Below, piece after piece: positions 37,977 through 47,176 of a stretch of DNA of 64,000 nucleotides. Source of the stretch: Modicisalibacter coralii. GTDB lineage: Bacteria; Pseudomonadota; Gammaproteobacteria; Pseudomonadales; Halomonadaceae. A program made the translations under genes and the position numbers. Within the stretch, counting starts at the first letter, position 1, and the number at the start of each line of letters is the position of its first letter. The notes under the pieces are model-generated. The model saw only the letters and a list, made by a program, of their open reading frames with translations. It ran no database searches and was not told where the DNA came from. Where the stretch lies: positions 1 through 64,000 of the forward strand of contig NZ_QWBW01000014.1 in the NCBI RefSeq assembly GCF_004117855.1, given 5' to 3'.

Positions 37977-38005
37977 GCGACTGATCCTCCTCTATGTCCG
38001 TCTCG

Positions 38006-38929
38006 TCACGATGCCGACGACAAGACGGCCGTGTCCGCCGACATCATCAATTCGATGGCGCGCGGCTCGAGCGTCACCTCGAATTGCCGCAGGCGACGCG
38101 GCTCGCCGTCCAGATTGAGCGGAAAGGCCGCGTCACTGGTGAAGCTCAGCCGGGGCGTGCGAATGTTGCGCACGAACTCGCCATCCTCGGGCAGGCGCTC
38201 GATCTCGCTCAGTACCTGGCGCATCTCGTGCAACGACGAGAAATCGCGCACCACCAGCACGTCCAGCAGACCGTCGTCGAGCTTGGCCTGGGGCGCCAGT
38301 TGCTGGCCGCCACCCGCCTGCCTGCCGTTGCCGATCGCCAGCAGGAACAGCGGCGTCTCCAGCTCGCCGTCGGGCCAGCGCAAGTGGCCCGCATAGGGCT
38401 GGTAACGCCAGGCCTTGAGCATGCCCATCAGCGAGTAGGCCCCCCCGCCCAGCAATCGCTTGAGGGCCACCGGCGTGGAGGTGGTGATCTCGGCACCGAA
38501 GCCGCCGGTGGCCATGTTGATGAAACAGTCCTCGCCGAGGCGCGCCACGTCGACCCGATGGCGATGTCCCTCCAGCGCGACCGTCAACGCCGGCTCGGCT
38601 TCCAGCGGCAACCCCACGCCATTGGCGAAATCGTTGGCACTGCCCAGCGGCAGAATGCCCATCGACGGGCGTTGCGACGCCTCGAGGGCCATCAGCCCGG
38701 TGACGACTTCGTTGACCGTGCCGTCGCCACCCCCGGCAATCACCCGGGAAATGCCGGCGTCGACGGCTTCATGCACCATGCGGATCGCATCGCCGCCTTC
38801 CCAGGTGACCCGCACGTCCAGCGCGTGCCCCTGGTCGCGCAGGGCATCGACCGCATCGCGGACCTCGGGAATCTGTGCCGATTTGCCATTGATGATCAAG
38901 CGAGCCTGAGGGCGCTCCGTCTCGGCCAT
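38006..38929 (-). CDS. yegS: Lipid kinase, YegS/DAGK catalytic family
   Basis: A 307-residue diacylglycerol-kinase-like protein. The nucleotide-binding motif GGGDGTVNEVVTGL is at about residues 67-80, with PLGSANDFANG and GGFGAEITT following. E. coli YegS phosphorylates phosphatidylglycerol in vitro. The start at 38929 (MAETERPQ) is preferred to a GTG at 38935 because AAGGAAGG is correctly spaced for it. It lies 29 bases downstream of nothing on the same strand except the distant MFS gene. Confidence 0.88.
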   Translation of the reverse strand: MAETERPQARLIINGKSAQIPEVRDAVDALRDQGHALDVRVTWEGGDAIRMVHEAVDAGISRVIAGGGDGTVNEVVTGLMALEASQRPSMGILPLGSANDFANGVGLPLEAEPALTVALEGHRHRVDVARLGEDCFINMATGGFGAEITTSTPVALKRLLGGGAYSLMGMLKAWRYQPYAGHLRWPDGELETPLFLLAIGNGRQAGGGQQLAPQAKLDDGLLDVLVVRDFSSLHEMRQVLSEIERLPEDGEFVRNIRTPRLSFTSDAAFPLNLDGEPRRLRQFEVTLEPRAIELMMSADTAVLSSAS

Positions 38930-39010
38930 GCGCACGCCTTCCTTGTTCGTTCAGTCCATTGAGAGATATACCATCGCCCGTCGCACCGCGCATCGCAAGC
39001 GATCGCGCCA

Positions 39011-40204
39011 TCATGCCGGGCTCCCGCGCCTGTCGCTGAACAGCAACAGTGCCACCGGCAGCGTGGCCACCACCGCCAGCGCACCCTGCAGGGGCAGCGG
39101 CGTGGCCAGCATCGCGGTGGCGACCACCGCGCCACCGCCCAACTGGATGGCGCTCAGCAACGCCGCGGCGGTGCCCGCCAGCGCCCGGAACGGCTCCAGG
39201 GCCAGGCTCGACGCCGCCCCCAGCGCCAGCGAGAAGCCGATCGACAGCACCGCCACCGGCCCCATGAACGAGACGATCGACAGCGGTGCAGCGACCACGG
39301 CAACACCATGCAACAAGCCGGCCAGAAGCACCAGCGCCAGTCCCAGCCGCACGGTGGGACGCCGACCCAGGCGATGGATAACGCGGGGCGCCAGGAAGAA
39401 GGCGATGATGTTGATCAGTGCGTTGCCGCCGAAACAGGCGGCGAAGGTCAGCTCGTCGAGCCCCAGTTGCTCCACCAGCAACACCGGCGCCGCCGAGACA
39501 TAGACCAGGATCGCCGCCATGCCGATGCAGGCGGTGCCGGCATAGCGCACGAAGAGCCGGTTTCCCAGCACCTCGCGGTAACGCGCCCAGCTGTACAGCG
39601 GACGCGGCGGGGTCACGTCGCTGGGCCGGGTCTCGGCGAAACGCCAGACGGCGGCACTCAGCAGCGTCAACGCGAACAGCGCCATGAAGGCAAAATTGCT
39701 GCGCCAGCCCAGGCTTACCGCCAGCAGGCCGCCGATCACCGGCGCCAGCGCCGGCACCAGGCACAGCGAGCCGTTCAGATAGCTGTAGAGGCGCGCTCCC
39801 TGGGTCGGCGTGAAGGCGTCGCGCACCGCGGCGAAGACCACCGCGGTGACCGCACAGGCCCCCAGCCCCTGCAGCACCCGCGAGAGATACAGCGGGGTCA
39901 GCGACATCGAGAGCATGCCCATCAGGGCGCCCAGCGCATAGACAGCGGCGCCGACGATCAGCAGCGGACGCCGCCCGAAGCGGTCGACGAGCGGGCCGAC
40001 CAGAATCTGCCCCAGCCCGGCACTGAACAGCAGCAGCGTGATGGTGACCTGCAGCGCCGCGGAAGGGCGACCGAAGTCGCGGGCCATGACCGGCAATGAC
40101 GGCAGGTAGATATCGATCGCCAGCGGCATGAGCATCACGCCGCCGATCAGCAACGGCAACAACCAGCGATATGCCGGCCCGGCGGGGGATGAATCGAGGG
40201 ACAT
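39011..40204 (-). CDS. Bcr/CflA family multidrug exporter
   Basis: A 397-residue, 12-helix MFS drug:H+ antiporter. The family signature MPLAIDIYLPSLPVMARDF is in helix 1, with DRFGRRPLLI in the 2-3 loop. It would export antibiotics such as bicyclomycin or chloramphenicol, or endogenous metabolites. The lipid kinase gene follows in the same direction after about 80 bases. Confidence 0.9.
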   Translation of the reverse strand: MSLDSSPAGPAYRWLLPLLIGGVMLMPLAIDIYLPSLPVMARDFGRPSAALQVTITLLLFSAGLGQILVGPLVDRFGRRPLLIVGAAVYALGALMGMLSMSLTPLYLSRVLQGLGACAVTAVVFAAVRDAFTPTQGARLYSYLNGSLCLVPALAPVIGGLLAVSLGWRSNFAFMALFALTLLSAAVWRFAETRPSDVTPPRPLYSWARYREVLGNRLFVRYAGTACIGMAAILVYVSAAPVLLVEQLGLDELTFAACFGGNALINIIAFFLAPRVIHRLGRRPTVRLGLALVLLAGLLHGVAVVAAPLSIVSFMGPVAVLSIGFSLALGAASSLALEPFRALAGTAAALLSAIQLGGGAVVATAMLATPLPLQGALAVVATLPVALLLFSDRRGSPA

Positions 40205-40264
40205 GGAAACTCCGACTGTCGTGGGCCGACTACTGTAACGTCCTGGCCGGCCAGGGCAAGCCGC

Positions 40265-40963
40265 TCATTCGCCGGCAGGCGCCAGCCGGAATTCCAGCAC
40301 GTTGGGCGATGAATGGCGCAGATCATGCGCCAGACGCGCCAGATTCCGCTTGTCGTGAGTCTGCAACACCATGTGATACTGGAACAGGCTGCCATGTTCG
40401 CTGAGCCGATAGCTGATCGACTGGACCCTGCAGTCGTACTCGCCGATGAAACGCCGCACCGAGGCTTCATCGGGCGCCGACTCCCGGGCATAGCTCAGCA
40501 CATGGTCGGCATAGCACTCGCTGGGCAGGTGCTGCTCGACCCAGCGAAACAGCGACAGCGTGAGCAGCGTGCCCACGGTGGCCAGCACCGCCGGCATCAT
40601 GAAGCCCACGCCGAACAGGATACCCAGCGCCGAGGTGATCCAGATCGAGGCGGCGGTGGTCAGGCCGTGGACGTTGAGCCCCTCCTTGAAGATCACCCCG
40701 GCGCCCAGGAAACCGATACCGGTCATGATGCCCTGCGCCATGCGCGTGGGGTCGGTGCGAATGGTCGATTCGGGAATCCCCGCGTCGAGCCATTGCCACT
40801 GATAGGTGGTGACCAGCATCAGCAGCGCCGACGAGGCACACACCAGCGCATGAGTACGAAACCCCGCGGGCCGGCCATGAAAGCTGCGTTCGAGACCGAT
40901 CAGGCTGCCCGCCAGCCAGGCAGCTCCCAGGTTGAAGACGATCGTCAGTGCCTCTCCCTGCAT
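40265..40963 (-). CDS. MgtC/SapB family protein
   Basis: A 232-residue protein with about four or five helices (GSLIGLERSFHGRPAGFRTH and GIMTGIGFLGAGVIFKEG are the MgtC motifs) and a C-terminal soluble ACT-like domain. MgtC homologues modulate the F-ATPase or Mg2+/pH homeostasis. ATG 40963 has GGGAG seven bases upstream; the very long frame extending to 41887 is antisense to the next gene and not real. Confidence 0.88.
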   Translation of the reverse strand: MQGEALTIVFNLGAAWLAGSLIGLERSFHGRPAGFRTHALVCASSALLMLVTTYQWQWLDAGIPESTIRTDPTRMAQGIMTGIGFLGAGVIFKEGLNVHGLTTAASIWITSALGILFGVGFMMPAVLATVGTLLTLSLFRWVEQHLPSECYADHVLSYARESAPDEASVRRFIGEYDCRVQSISYRLSEHGSLFQYHMVLQTHDKRNLARLAHDLRHSSPNVLEFRLAPAGE

Positions 40964-41092
40964 GGTGTCACTCCCTCTTCCATCGTCGAACCCTGATTCA
41001 AGAATAGCCGAATCGTGTCGCGGAAGACTTGTCAGTCCCGCCCCCTTCGCGCAGAGTCGAGGCCTCAGGCCACCGCCGAAAAGGAGCTTCGC

Positions 41093-41911
41093 GTGCCGAC
41101 AACCGGATCCACCACCCCGCCGAGTCATGATCTCGAGCTCGACGACGACCACCTGCCCTCCCAGGCCGCGGCCGTTCACGAAACGATTCGCGCCGACGGC
41201 GAGAAGGAACTGACCCGTACCAGTTCGGCACTGTTCTGGTCGGCGCTCGCCGCCGGGCTGTCGATGAGTTTCTCGATGCTTGCCAAGGGCCTGCTCGCCG
41301 CCCACCTGCCGGATACCGACATCGCCTATCTGGTGGCCTCGCTCGGCTACACCGTGGGCTTTCTGGTGGTGATTCTCGCCCAGCAGCAACTCTTCACCGA
41401 GAACACCGTCACGGCGGTGCTGCCGCTGATGAGCGAACCGCGCTTCTTCAAGCTGCTGCGCCTGCTGCGGCTCTGGAGCGTGGTGCTGGTCGGCAATCTG
41501 CTGGGTACGGCGATCTCCGCCTACGCCATCGTCGCCATGCCGTTGTTCGACGGCGAGACCCACAAGATATTCCTGGGCCTCGGCCATCACCTGCTGGAAA
41601 ACGGCGTCGGCGCGATGTTCGCCAAGGGCGTGGTCGCCGGCTGGATGATCGCGACCATGGTGTGGCTGATCCCCGCCGCCGGCGCGGCCAAGATCTGGGT
41701 GATCCTGATCGTCACCTATCTGGTGGCGATCGGCGGTTTCACCCACATCATTGCCGGCTCCACCGAGGTGATCTATCTGGTGTTCGCCGGCAAGGCCTCG
41801 TTCGGCGAGTATCTGCTGTCGTTCGTGCTGCCCACCCTGGCCGGCAACGTGGTCGGCGGTACCTTCATCTTCGCGCTGATCAGTCACGCCCAGATTCGCA
41901 GCGACAGCTGA
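41093..41911 (+). CDS. Formate/nitrite transporter family channel (YfdC-like)
   Basis: A 272-residue FNT-family protein with an acidic cytoplasmic N-terminus and six helices. The family parts are ALAAGLSMSFSMLAKG, AQQQLFTENTVTAVLP and VGGTFIFALISH. The sequence is of the YfdC branch, whose anion is unproven, rather than FocA or NirC. The start is GTG 41093 (VPTTGSTT) with AAGGAG seven bases upstream. It is divergent from mgtC and convergent with leuA. Confidence 0.88.
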   Translation: MPTTGSTTPPSHDLELDDDHLPSQAAAVHETIRADGEKELTRTSSALFWSALAAGLSMSFSMLAKGLLAAHLPDTDIAYLVASLGYTVGFLVVILAQQQLFTENTVTAVLPLMSEPRFFKLLRLLRLWSVVLVGNLLGTAISAYAIVAMPLFDGETHKIFLGLGHHLLENGVGAMFAKGVVAGWMIATMVWLIPAAGAAKIWVILIVTYLVAIGGFTHIIAGSTEVIYLVFAGKASFGEYLLSFVLPTLAGNVVGGTFIFALISHAQIRSDS

Positions 41912-41915
41912 TCGT

Positions 41916-41942
41916 CGACGACCGCCTGGCGGGCGGTCGTCG
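41916..41942. terminator. Bidirectional terminator, FNT gene / leuA
   Basis: CGACGACCGCC (41916-41926) pairs perfectly with GGCGGTCGTCG (41932-41942) around TGGCG, between convergent genes. Confidence 0.8.
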
Positions 41943-41967
41943 GGACCTCACTTCTTTGTCGCGACGC

Positions 41968-43656
41968 TCAGGCCGGCGTCGCTTCGCGCCTCGCCACCGT
42001 CTCGGCGGCCCCGGCCCGAACGCGATTGATCGCCGAGAGCACCGCCTTGAGCGAAGCGCTGACGGTATCGCCATCCTCGGCCATGCCGCTGACACGCTGG
42101 CCGTCGATGTTGAGCTGCACGAAGGCGATCGCCGAGGCGTCGCTGCCCTCGCCGAGGGCGTGCTCGCCATAGTCGACCACGCTCACCACCTGACCGCTGT
42201 GACGCTGCCAGGCGTCCATGAACGCCGAGATCACGCCGTTGCCGGCGCCCTCGAGAGAGAGCGTCTTCTCACCCTCGTACAGGGTGATGCTGAGCTGTTC
42301 GGCCTCGTCGCGGTCGAGCCGGTAGCCCTTGAGACGCAGCGGTGCCTCGATGACGAAGGTCTCGCGCAACAGATCGCGGATCTGCGCGCTGCTGAGTTCC
42401 CCGGTCACCCGTTCGCTGGCCTGCTGGACGTGAGGTGCCAGTTCCAGCGCCAGCCAGCGCGGCAGGCTGATGCCGTAGTCACGCTCCAGCAGGAACGCCA
42501 TGCCGCCCTTGCCGGACTGACTGTTGACTCGAATCACCGCCTGGTAGTCGCGGCCGATGTCGCGCGGGTCGATGGGCAGGTAGGCGACCTGCCAGGGCTC
42601 GTCGTCACCCTGCTTGCGCAGCGACTTGCGGATGGCGTCCTGGTGACTGCCCGAGAAGGCGGTGTAGACCATCTCGCCGACCCAGGGATGTCGCGGGTGC
42701 AGCGCGATGCCGGTGCACTCGTCGACCACCTGGATGATCTCGTCGGGGTTGGACAGATCCAGCTCCGGGTCGATGCCCTGGCTGTAGAGGTTCATCGCCA
42801 GGGTGACGATGTCCATGTTGCCGGTGCGCTCGCCGTTGCCCAGCAAGGTGCCCTCGACGCGCTCGGCCCCGGCCAGCAGCGCCAGCTCAGCGGCCGCCAC
42901 CGCGCCACCGCGGTCGTTGTGGGTGTGTACCGAGACGATCACCGACTCGCGATTCTTGATGTGCCGGCAGAAGTACTCGATCTGGTCGGCGTGGTGGTGC
43001 GGTCCGGCGGCCTCGACGGTGTTGGGCAGGTTGAGGATCACCTTGTTGTCCGGGGTCGGCTGCCAGACGTCCATCACCGCTTCGCAGATGGCGATCGAGA
43101 AATCGATCTCGGTACTCGAGAAGCTTTCCGGTGAATACTGGAAGCGCCAGTCGACATCCGGATGGCGCGCGGCCTGTTCCTTGACCCAGGTGGCGCCGTC
43201 GACGGCGATCTGCGTGATGCCCTCGCGGTCCATCTCGAACACCCGCTCGCGCTGCACGGTCGAGGTCGAGTTGTAGAGGTGGATGATCGCGCGTTCGACG
43301 CCGGCCAGCGCCTCGAAGGTGCGCTCGATCAGATGTTCGCGGCACTGCACCAGCACCGCTATGGTCACGTCCTCGGGAATCTGGTCCTCCTCGATCAGCC
43401 AGCGCACGAAGTCGTAGTCGGGCTGACTGGCCGAGGGGAAGCCGACCATCACTTCCTTGACACCCACCTTGAGAATCACCCGCCACAGCGCCTTCTTCTG
43501 CTCGACGCTCATCGGCTCGAGTAGCGCCTGGTTGCCGTCGCGTAGATCCTCGCTGAGCCAGGTCGGGGCACGATCGAGCTGGCGATCCGGCCACTGGCGG
43601 TCGAAGGCGGGCACACGGGGGGCGGGGCGATACTTGCGATGGTCGAACGAAGCCAT
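41968..43656 (-). CDS. leuA: 2-isopropylmalate synthase
   Basis: A 562-residue enzyme for the first committed step of leucine synthesis (2-ketoisovalerate plus acetyl-CoA). It is of the long type-2 LeuA class: catalytic barrel with TWLSEDLRDGNQAL and VSVHTHNDRGGAVAAAEL (metal-binding His-x-His), and a C-terminal leucine-binding regulatory domain from about residue 430. AAGGAA lies six bases before the ATG. It is divergent from an Lrp family gene, with a long leader between them. Confidence 0.95.
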   Translation of the reverse strand: MASFDHRKYRPAPRVPAFDRQWPDRQLDRAPTWLSEDLRDGNQALLEPMSVEQKKALWRVILKVGVKEVMVGFPSASQPDYDFVRWLIEEDQIPEDVTIAVLVQCREHLIERTFEALAGVERAIIHLYNSTSTVQRERVFEMDREGITQIAVDGATWVKEQAARHPDVDWRFQYSPESFSSTEIDFSIAICEAVMDVWQPTPDNKVILNLPNTVEAAGPHHHADQIEYFCRHIKNRESVIVSVHTHNDRGGAVAAAELALLAGAERVEGTLLGNGERTGNMDIVTLAMNLYSQGIDPELDLSNPDEIIQVVDECTGIALHPRHPWVGEMVYTAFSGSHQDAIRKSLRKQGDDEPWQVAYLPIDPRDIGRDYQAVIRVNSQSGKGGMAFLLERDYGISLPRWLALELAPHVQQASERVTGELSSAQIRDLLRETFVIEAPLRLKGYRLDRDEAEQLSITLYEGEKTLSLEGAGNGVISAFMDAWQRHSGQVVSVVDYGEHALGEGSDASAIAFVQLNIDGQRVSGMAEDGDTVSASLKAVLSAINRVRAGAAETVARREATPA

Positions 43657-43815
43657 GTCGGGTTCCTTGCCAACGATGAATGTAGGCGGCGGCTGGCCGC
43701 CTGGTGTCGCGTTCCCCGGCCGGGTGGGCGCGTCGGGAACGGGGCCGACCCTTGTGGGGTGTCCGGCCCGTTGCGTATCGCCGAGCGGGCGTGTGGTGAC
43801 GACCGCCGGCTAGGG
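43657..43815 (-). promoter_or_regulatory. leuA leader region with hairpins
   Basis: 159 bp between leuA and the repeat element. It can form AGGCGGC/GCCGCCT (about 43684-43702) and a larger bulged stem GGGCCGAC/GTCCGGCCC (about 43742-43769). No leucine-rich leader peptide with a start codon is visible, so classical attenuation is not supported. A promoter must lie here or within the repeat. Confidence 0.35.
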
Positions 43816-43953
43816 AAGCGCTGAACAAATAGGCGAGCGGGATGAAGCGCAAGGCGCCCGGCGCACAGGAACCGAAGCATATGGGGTATATGTGAGGATT
43901 CCGCGCACCGCGCAACGCAGCGATTCGCCCGTGCAGGCATTTGTGCAGTGTTT
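43816..43953. repeat. 138-bp imperfect palindromic intergenic repeat (MITE-like)
   Basis: The ends AAGCGCTGAACAAAT (43816-43830) and ATTTGTGCAGTGTTT (43939-43953) are inverted repeats matching at 12 of 15 positions. The interior is an imperfect palindrome centred on ATATGGGGTATAT (about 43881), with GC-rich arms containing AAGGCGC/GCGCAACG and GGAACC/GGATTCC. The whole could fold into one long stem-loop. It contains no gene. It resembles dispersed non-coding repeats of gammaproteobacterial genomes, but no second copy is in this window. Confidence 0.65.
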
Positions 43954-44088
43954 CTCTATCGCTCGTGACGATGAACAACAGCATAAGCCAGACGACGCGA
44001 CGAAGGATTGCGAATGACATGGAGATTCGACGAGATATTGGCATAAAATGCCTACGATAATCCCTTTAAGCCCAATAAATTGCCCACC

Positions 44089-44574
44089 ATGCCCGAGACA
44101 TCGCCAATCCCTGCTCTGGATCGCTATGATCGCCACATCCTCGAGGTGCTTCAGCGCGAGGGCCGCATCAGCAATCAGGAGCTCGCCGAGCGTATCGGCC
44201 TCTCGCCATCGCCCTGCCTGCGTCGCGTTCGCGCCCTCGAGGAATCGGGACTGATCGCCGGCTACCGCGCCCAGGTCGACAGCAAGCGTCTCGGCTACAG
44301 CCTGACGGCACTGCTGCACATCTCGATGGACCGCCACACGCCGGAGCGCTTCGCCAACTTCGAAGCCAAGGTCGCCGCCCTGCCCCAGGTCCAGGAGTGC
44401 CTGCTGATCACCGGCCAGGAGGCCGACTACCAGCTCAAGGTGGTGGTCCGCGACATGGACGACTATCAGGACCTGCTGCTCAACCGCATCACGCGCATCG
44501 ACGGCGTCAGTGGCGCCCATTCGAGCTTCGTGCTGCGCCGGGTGATCGACCACCCGGTGGTACCGGTGGGATGA
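44089..44574 (+). CDS. Lrp/AsnC family transcriptional regulator
   Basis: A 161-residue regulator: HTH at about residues 12-60 (RYDRHILEVLQREGRISNQELAERIGLSPSPCLRRV) and an RAM/ACT-like ligand domain (LLITGQEADYQLKVVVRDM). The ATG at 44089 has no Shine-Dalgarno, while GATAAT at about 44055 looks like a -10 box, so the mRNA leader may be very short. It is divergent from leuA, which it may or may not control; a leucine response is an inference only. Confidence 0.9.
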   Translation: MPETSPIPALDRYDRHILEVLQREGRISNQELAERIGLSPSPCLRRVRALEESGLIAGYRAQVDSKRLGYSLTALLHISMDRHTPERFANFEAKVAALPQVQECLLITGQEADYQLKVVVRDMDDYQDLLLNRITRIDGVSGAHSSFVLRRVIDHPVVPVG

Positions 44575-44648
44575 CGCCCGTGACCTGCCCGCACGCGTTT
44601 CGAACATGCTATCGTGAGCGGCCTGATCCCATCCGTCACGGAGTCCGC

Positions 44649-44996
44649 ATGTCATCCAAGGTCTATTGCATTGCCAGCTTCAAGCCCAAGCCCGGCAAGG
44701 AAGATGCGGTATTCAGGGCGCTCCAGGCCCTGGAACCCAACGCCCATCGCGAGGACGCCTGCCTGCGCTATACCGTGACCCGCCATGTCGACAACCCTTT
44801 CGCCCGGGGCACCAGCTACCCGATCGTCTTCCACGAGGTCTGGGCCGATCGCGCCTCCTTCGAGGCCCACTGCCAGCGCGAGGAGATCCGCCGGTTCTTC
44901 GCCACGCACCTGGAAGCCGAGGACGGCGACATCGAGGACGCCAACGTCTGCGTCTATACCGACGAGCCCAGCGATTTCGACGCCCCGGTGCTCTAG
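44649..44996 (+). CDS. ABM domain putative monooxygenase
   Basis: A 115-residue dimeric alpha/beta barrel protein (KVYCIASFKPKPGKEDAVFRALQAL, then NPIVFHEVWADRASFEAH-like block SYPIVFHEVWADRASFEAHC), of the antibiotic biosynthesis monooxygenase/YgiN group. Members oxidise quinols or simply bind hydrophobic ligands. Its substrate is unknown. It follows the Lrp gene by 74 bases on the same strand. Confidence 0.82.
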   Translation: MSSKVYCIASFKPKPGKEDAVFRALQALEPNAHREDACLRYTVTRHVDNPFARGTSYPIVFHEVWADRASFEAHCQREEIRRFFATHLEAEDGDIEDANVCVYTDEPSDFDAPVL

Positions 44997-45025
44997 GTTG
45001 GGAACCCGCTTGCAGACCCCATGAC

Positions 45026-45553
45026 ATGAGTGGCCACGATCACCGCCCGCGTCTGGCGATGTATCGGTCGACCGACGCCGTCACCCTCAACCTCGGCGAC
45101 GAGATCGTGCATCTGGAGCCCGCGACTCCGGCCGACCGCGGGCGAGCCGAGCGACTGGTGCGCGACAACATGCGCCCCTCCCTGAAGCAAGTCGGGGTCG
45201 CCTGGCGCCCCCGCCTGTTTCGCGAGGGCTATGCCGAAGCGGACAATTATCGCCTGATGGCCGGCCAGACGATCGTCGGCTTTCTCTCCCTGAACTACAC
45301 CGCCACGCACGCCTATCTTCGCGAACTGCAGCTCGTGCCCGCCTATCGTCGGCGTGGCATCGGCAGTTGGCTGTTGCGCGAAGTGGAGCGGCTCGCCCGC
45401 CACCGGCGGCTGGATCGCATTCGGCTGCGCGTGCTCAAGAACAGTCCAGCGCTCGATCTCTACCGGCGTCACGGGTATCGCGTGGCGATCGAGGAAAACG
45501 CCACGCTGGGCATGGAGAAGACACTCGGTACCGGGGCGCCGAACGCTAGATAA
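45026..45553 (+). CDS. GNAT family N-acetyltransferase
   Basis: A 175-residue acetyltransferase. The acetyl-CoA motif is LQLVPAYRRRGIGSWLLREVERLA (Q/R-x-x-G-x-G/A as RRRGIG) and the C-terminal NSPALDLYRRHGYRVA is typical. The substrate is unknown. The start could be 45026 or the methionine at 45059 (MYRSTD). Confidence 0.82.
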   Translation: MSGHDHRPRLAMYRSTDAVTLNLGDEIVHLEPATPADRGRAERLVRDNMRPSLKQVGVAWRPRLFREGYAEADNYRLMAGQTIVGFLSLNYTATHAYLRELQLVPAYRRRGIGSWLLREVERLARHRRLDRIRLRVLKNSPALDLYRRHGYRVAIEENATLGMEKTLGTGAPNAR

Positions 45554-45704
45554 GGACCACCTCGGACGCCACCATAGGGCGACGCCTTGAATGCGCTTGT
45601 TCGAGTTCCGCCCCGCTCCATTCCTCACCCTGCATGAACGGCCAAAGGGATTGTCAGGCACACACAGAACACCTAACCGATTGCAGTGCTGACGGAGATA
45701 GAAC

Positions 45705-46154
45705 ATGGACATCCATTTGAGAATGGCGACAGAAAGCGATCTGGACATCGTGGAACCTTATGTTCGTGCCTATCATGAATTCGAGGGTATTTGCGGTGAT
45801 GAAACATATTCGCCATCCTCGATCCGGCCGCTTCTCGGCGACAGTGAACTGGGCCGCTTATGGATCATTGATTGGGATTCACAACCGATAGGATATATTG
45901 CAGTTTGCTTCGTGCATTCCATCGAATTCGGAGGGCGCGAAGCGACCATCGACGAGTTTTTCATCGTTCGAGAAAAAAGAGGCATGGGTATCGGCAAGAT
46001 CATCCTGAATCGTGTCAAACAGGCGCTGGCAGCGCTCGGTGTCCGAGCGCTGAGCCTGGAGGTCGCGCGGAACAACGAACAAGCCCAGCGCCTTTATCGT
46101 TCGGCGGGGTTCGCCGCCCGAGAACGTTATGTACTGATGTCGGCACCTTGCTAA
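45705..46154 (+). CDS. GNAT family N-acetyltransferase, AT-richer
   Basis: A 149-residue acetyltransferase with the motif IDEFFIVREKRGMGIGKIILNRV and EVARNNEQAQRLYRSAGF. Codon use is clearly less GC-biased than in the flanking genes, suggesting recent acquisition. It lies in a block (45.6-47.1 kb) of small accessory genes. The substrate is unknown. Confidence 0.85.
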   Translation: MDIHLRMATESDLDIVEPYVRAYHEFEGICGDETYSPSSIRPLLGDSELGRLWIIDWDSQPIGYIAVCFVHSIEFGGREATIDEFFIVREKRGMGIGKIILNRVKQALAALGVRALSLEVARNNEQAQRLYRSAGFAARERYVLMSAPC

Positions 46155-46275
46155 CTCAGTGCCAAGCGCGAGCCATCGTAGGAATCAGAATGAAATCGTC
46201 AGAATTGCCGGCTGGGGCAGCTCCGCTACAGGTGTGCAGAGCCTCAGAATGCTGCGGGTCAAGAAGAGGAACGGA

Positions 46276-46809
46276 ATGGTTATCATGAAAAGGCTCGTCA
46301 CGATGGCCATGGCCTTGCTCGCCACTTCGGTCACAATGGCGGCGGAGCCCCCCGAACCCAAGGAGCTGCCCGCCACCATCGACGCCCGAGTCAAAAGGCT
46401 TTCCGAACGGGGCGATGCTCTGGCAGAGCGCCAACATTACCGCAAGGCTATCGCGACCTATCGGCAGGCATGGGAACTTCTACCCGAGCCAAAGCAAGAG
46501 TGGGATGCTGCATTATGGCTGCTCGCCGCCATTGGCGATGCCAATTTTCTTGACGACGATTACGCCGCGTGTCGTGACAACTTCAGTGCCGCAATGCACC
46601 TTCCCGGGGCCATCGGAAATCCATTCCTGCACCTTCGGCTCGGCCAGTGCCAATATGAACTCGGCAACATGGCAAGAGCCGAGGACGAACTGGCACGAGC
46701 CTACATCCCTGCAGGCAAGGCAATTTTCGAACTCGATGATCCCAAGTATTTGACGTTCATCAAATCCAAGTTACAACCACCGCCGCAAGGCTGGCCGGAA
46801 GGGTGGTAA
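46276..46809 (+). CDS. Exported TPR-like protein of unknown function
   Basis: A 177-residue protein with an N-terminal signal peptide (MVIMKRLVTMAMALLATSV...) and helical tetratricopeptide-like pairs: RGDALAERQHYRKAIATYRQAWELLP, then LRLGQCQYELGNMARAEDELARAY. It resembles a widespread small TPR family found near polymorphic toxin loci, where members may act as immunity proteins, but no toxin gene is present here. GC is lower than average. The ATG at 46276 is preceded by AGAGGA; 46285 is an alternative start. Confidence 0.65.
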   Translation: MVIMKRLVTMAMALLATSVTMAAEPPEPKELPATIDARVKRLSERGDALAERQHYRKAIATYRQAWELLPEPKQEWDAALWLLAAIGDANFLDDDYAACRDNFSAAMHLPGAIGNPFLHLRLGQCQYELGNMARAEDELARAYIPAGKAIFELDDPKYLTFIKSKLQPPPQGWPEGW

Positions 46810-47176
46810 TGACACCCAACCATCGGCTTCCCGCCCCAGGCTATGTAACCGGATGCCGATGGACGCACTTCCTCGGCGATGGCGCCGCCAACTATCTGCC
46901 GGGCGAGCTGGCGACGATCCTGGTGTCGCTCGACCTGTCGATGCGCTGGGCGTGATGGCGCAGGGTCCGCAGGCCGCCTGGGTTTTAGTGGGTGGCCCTG
47001 GGCCTCCCGGAACACGAACGGACCGCGTGAGTCAGACCGGACAGTGTGCACGCCGCCTCAGTGGCCGGTATGACGCACCGAACCAGCCACCGGCTTCCAG
47101 TGCGACGATCTACACTCACTGCGAGCGTCGACACGGGACGCCCGTCCGCGACAATCCGCGTCAGGAGTCATCCATC
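46810..47176. other. Intergenic region with possible gene remnant
   Basis: 367 bp between the TPR-like gene and the SleB-like hydrolase, with no supportable gene. Short open frames on both strands look protein-like in places, but none has a start and ribosome site or recognisable homology. I suspect a decayed accessory gene. The last 15 bases hold the CAGGAG ribosome site of the next gene. Confidence 0.4.

Noticed and set aside
43657-43815. Leucine attenuator upstream of leuA
   Set aside because: Hairpins are present but I found no start codon leading a leucine-rich short peptide and no T-run terminator.
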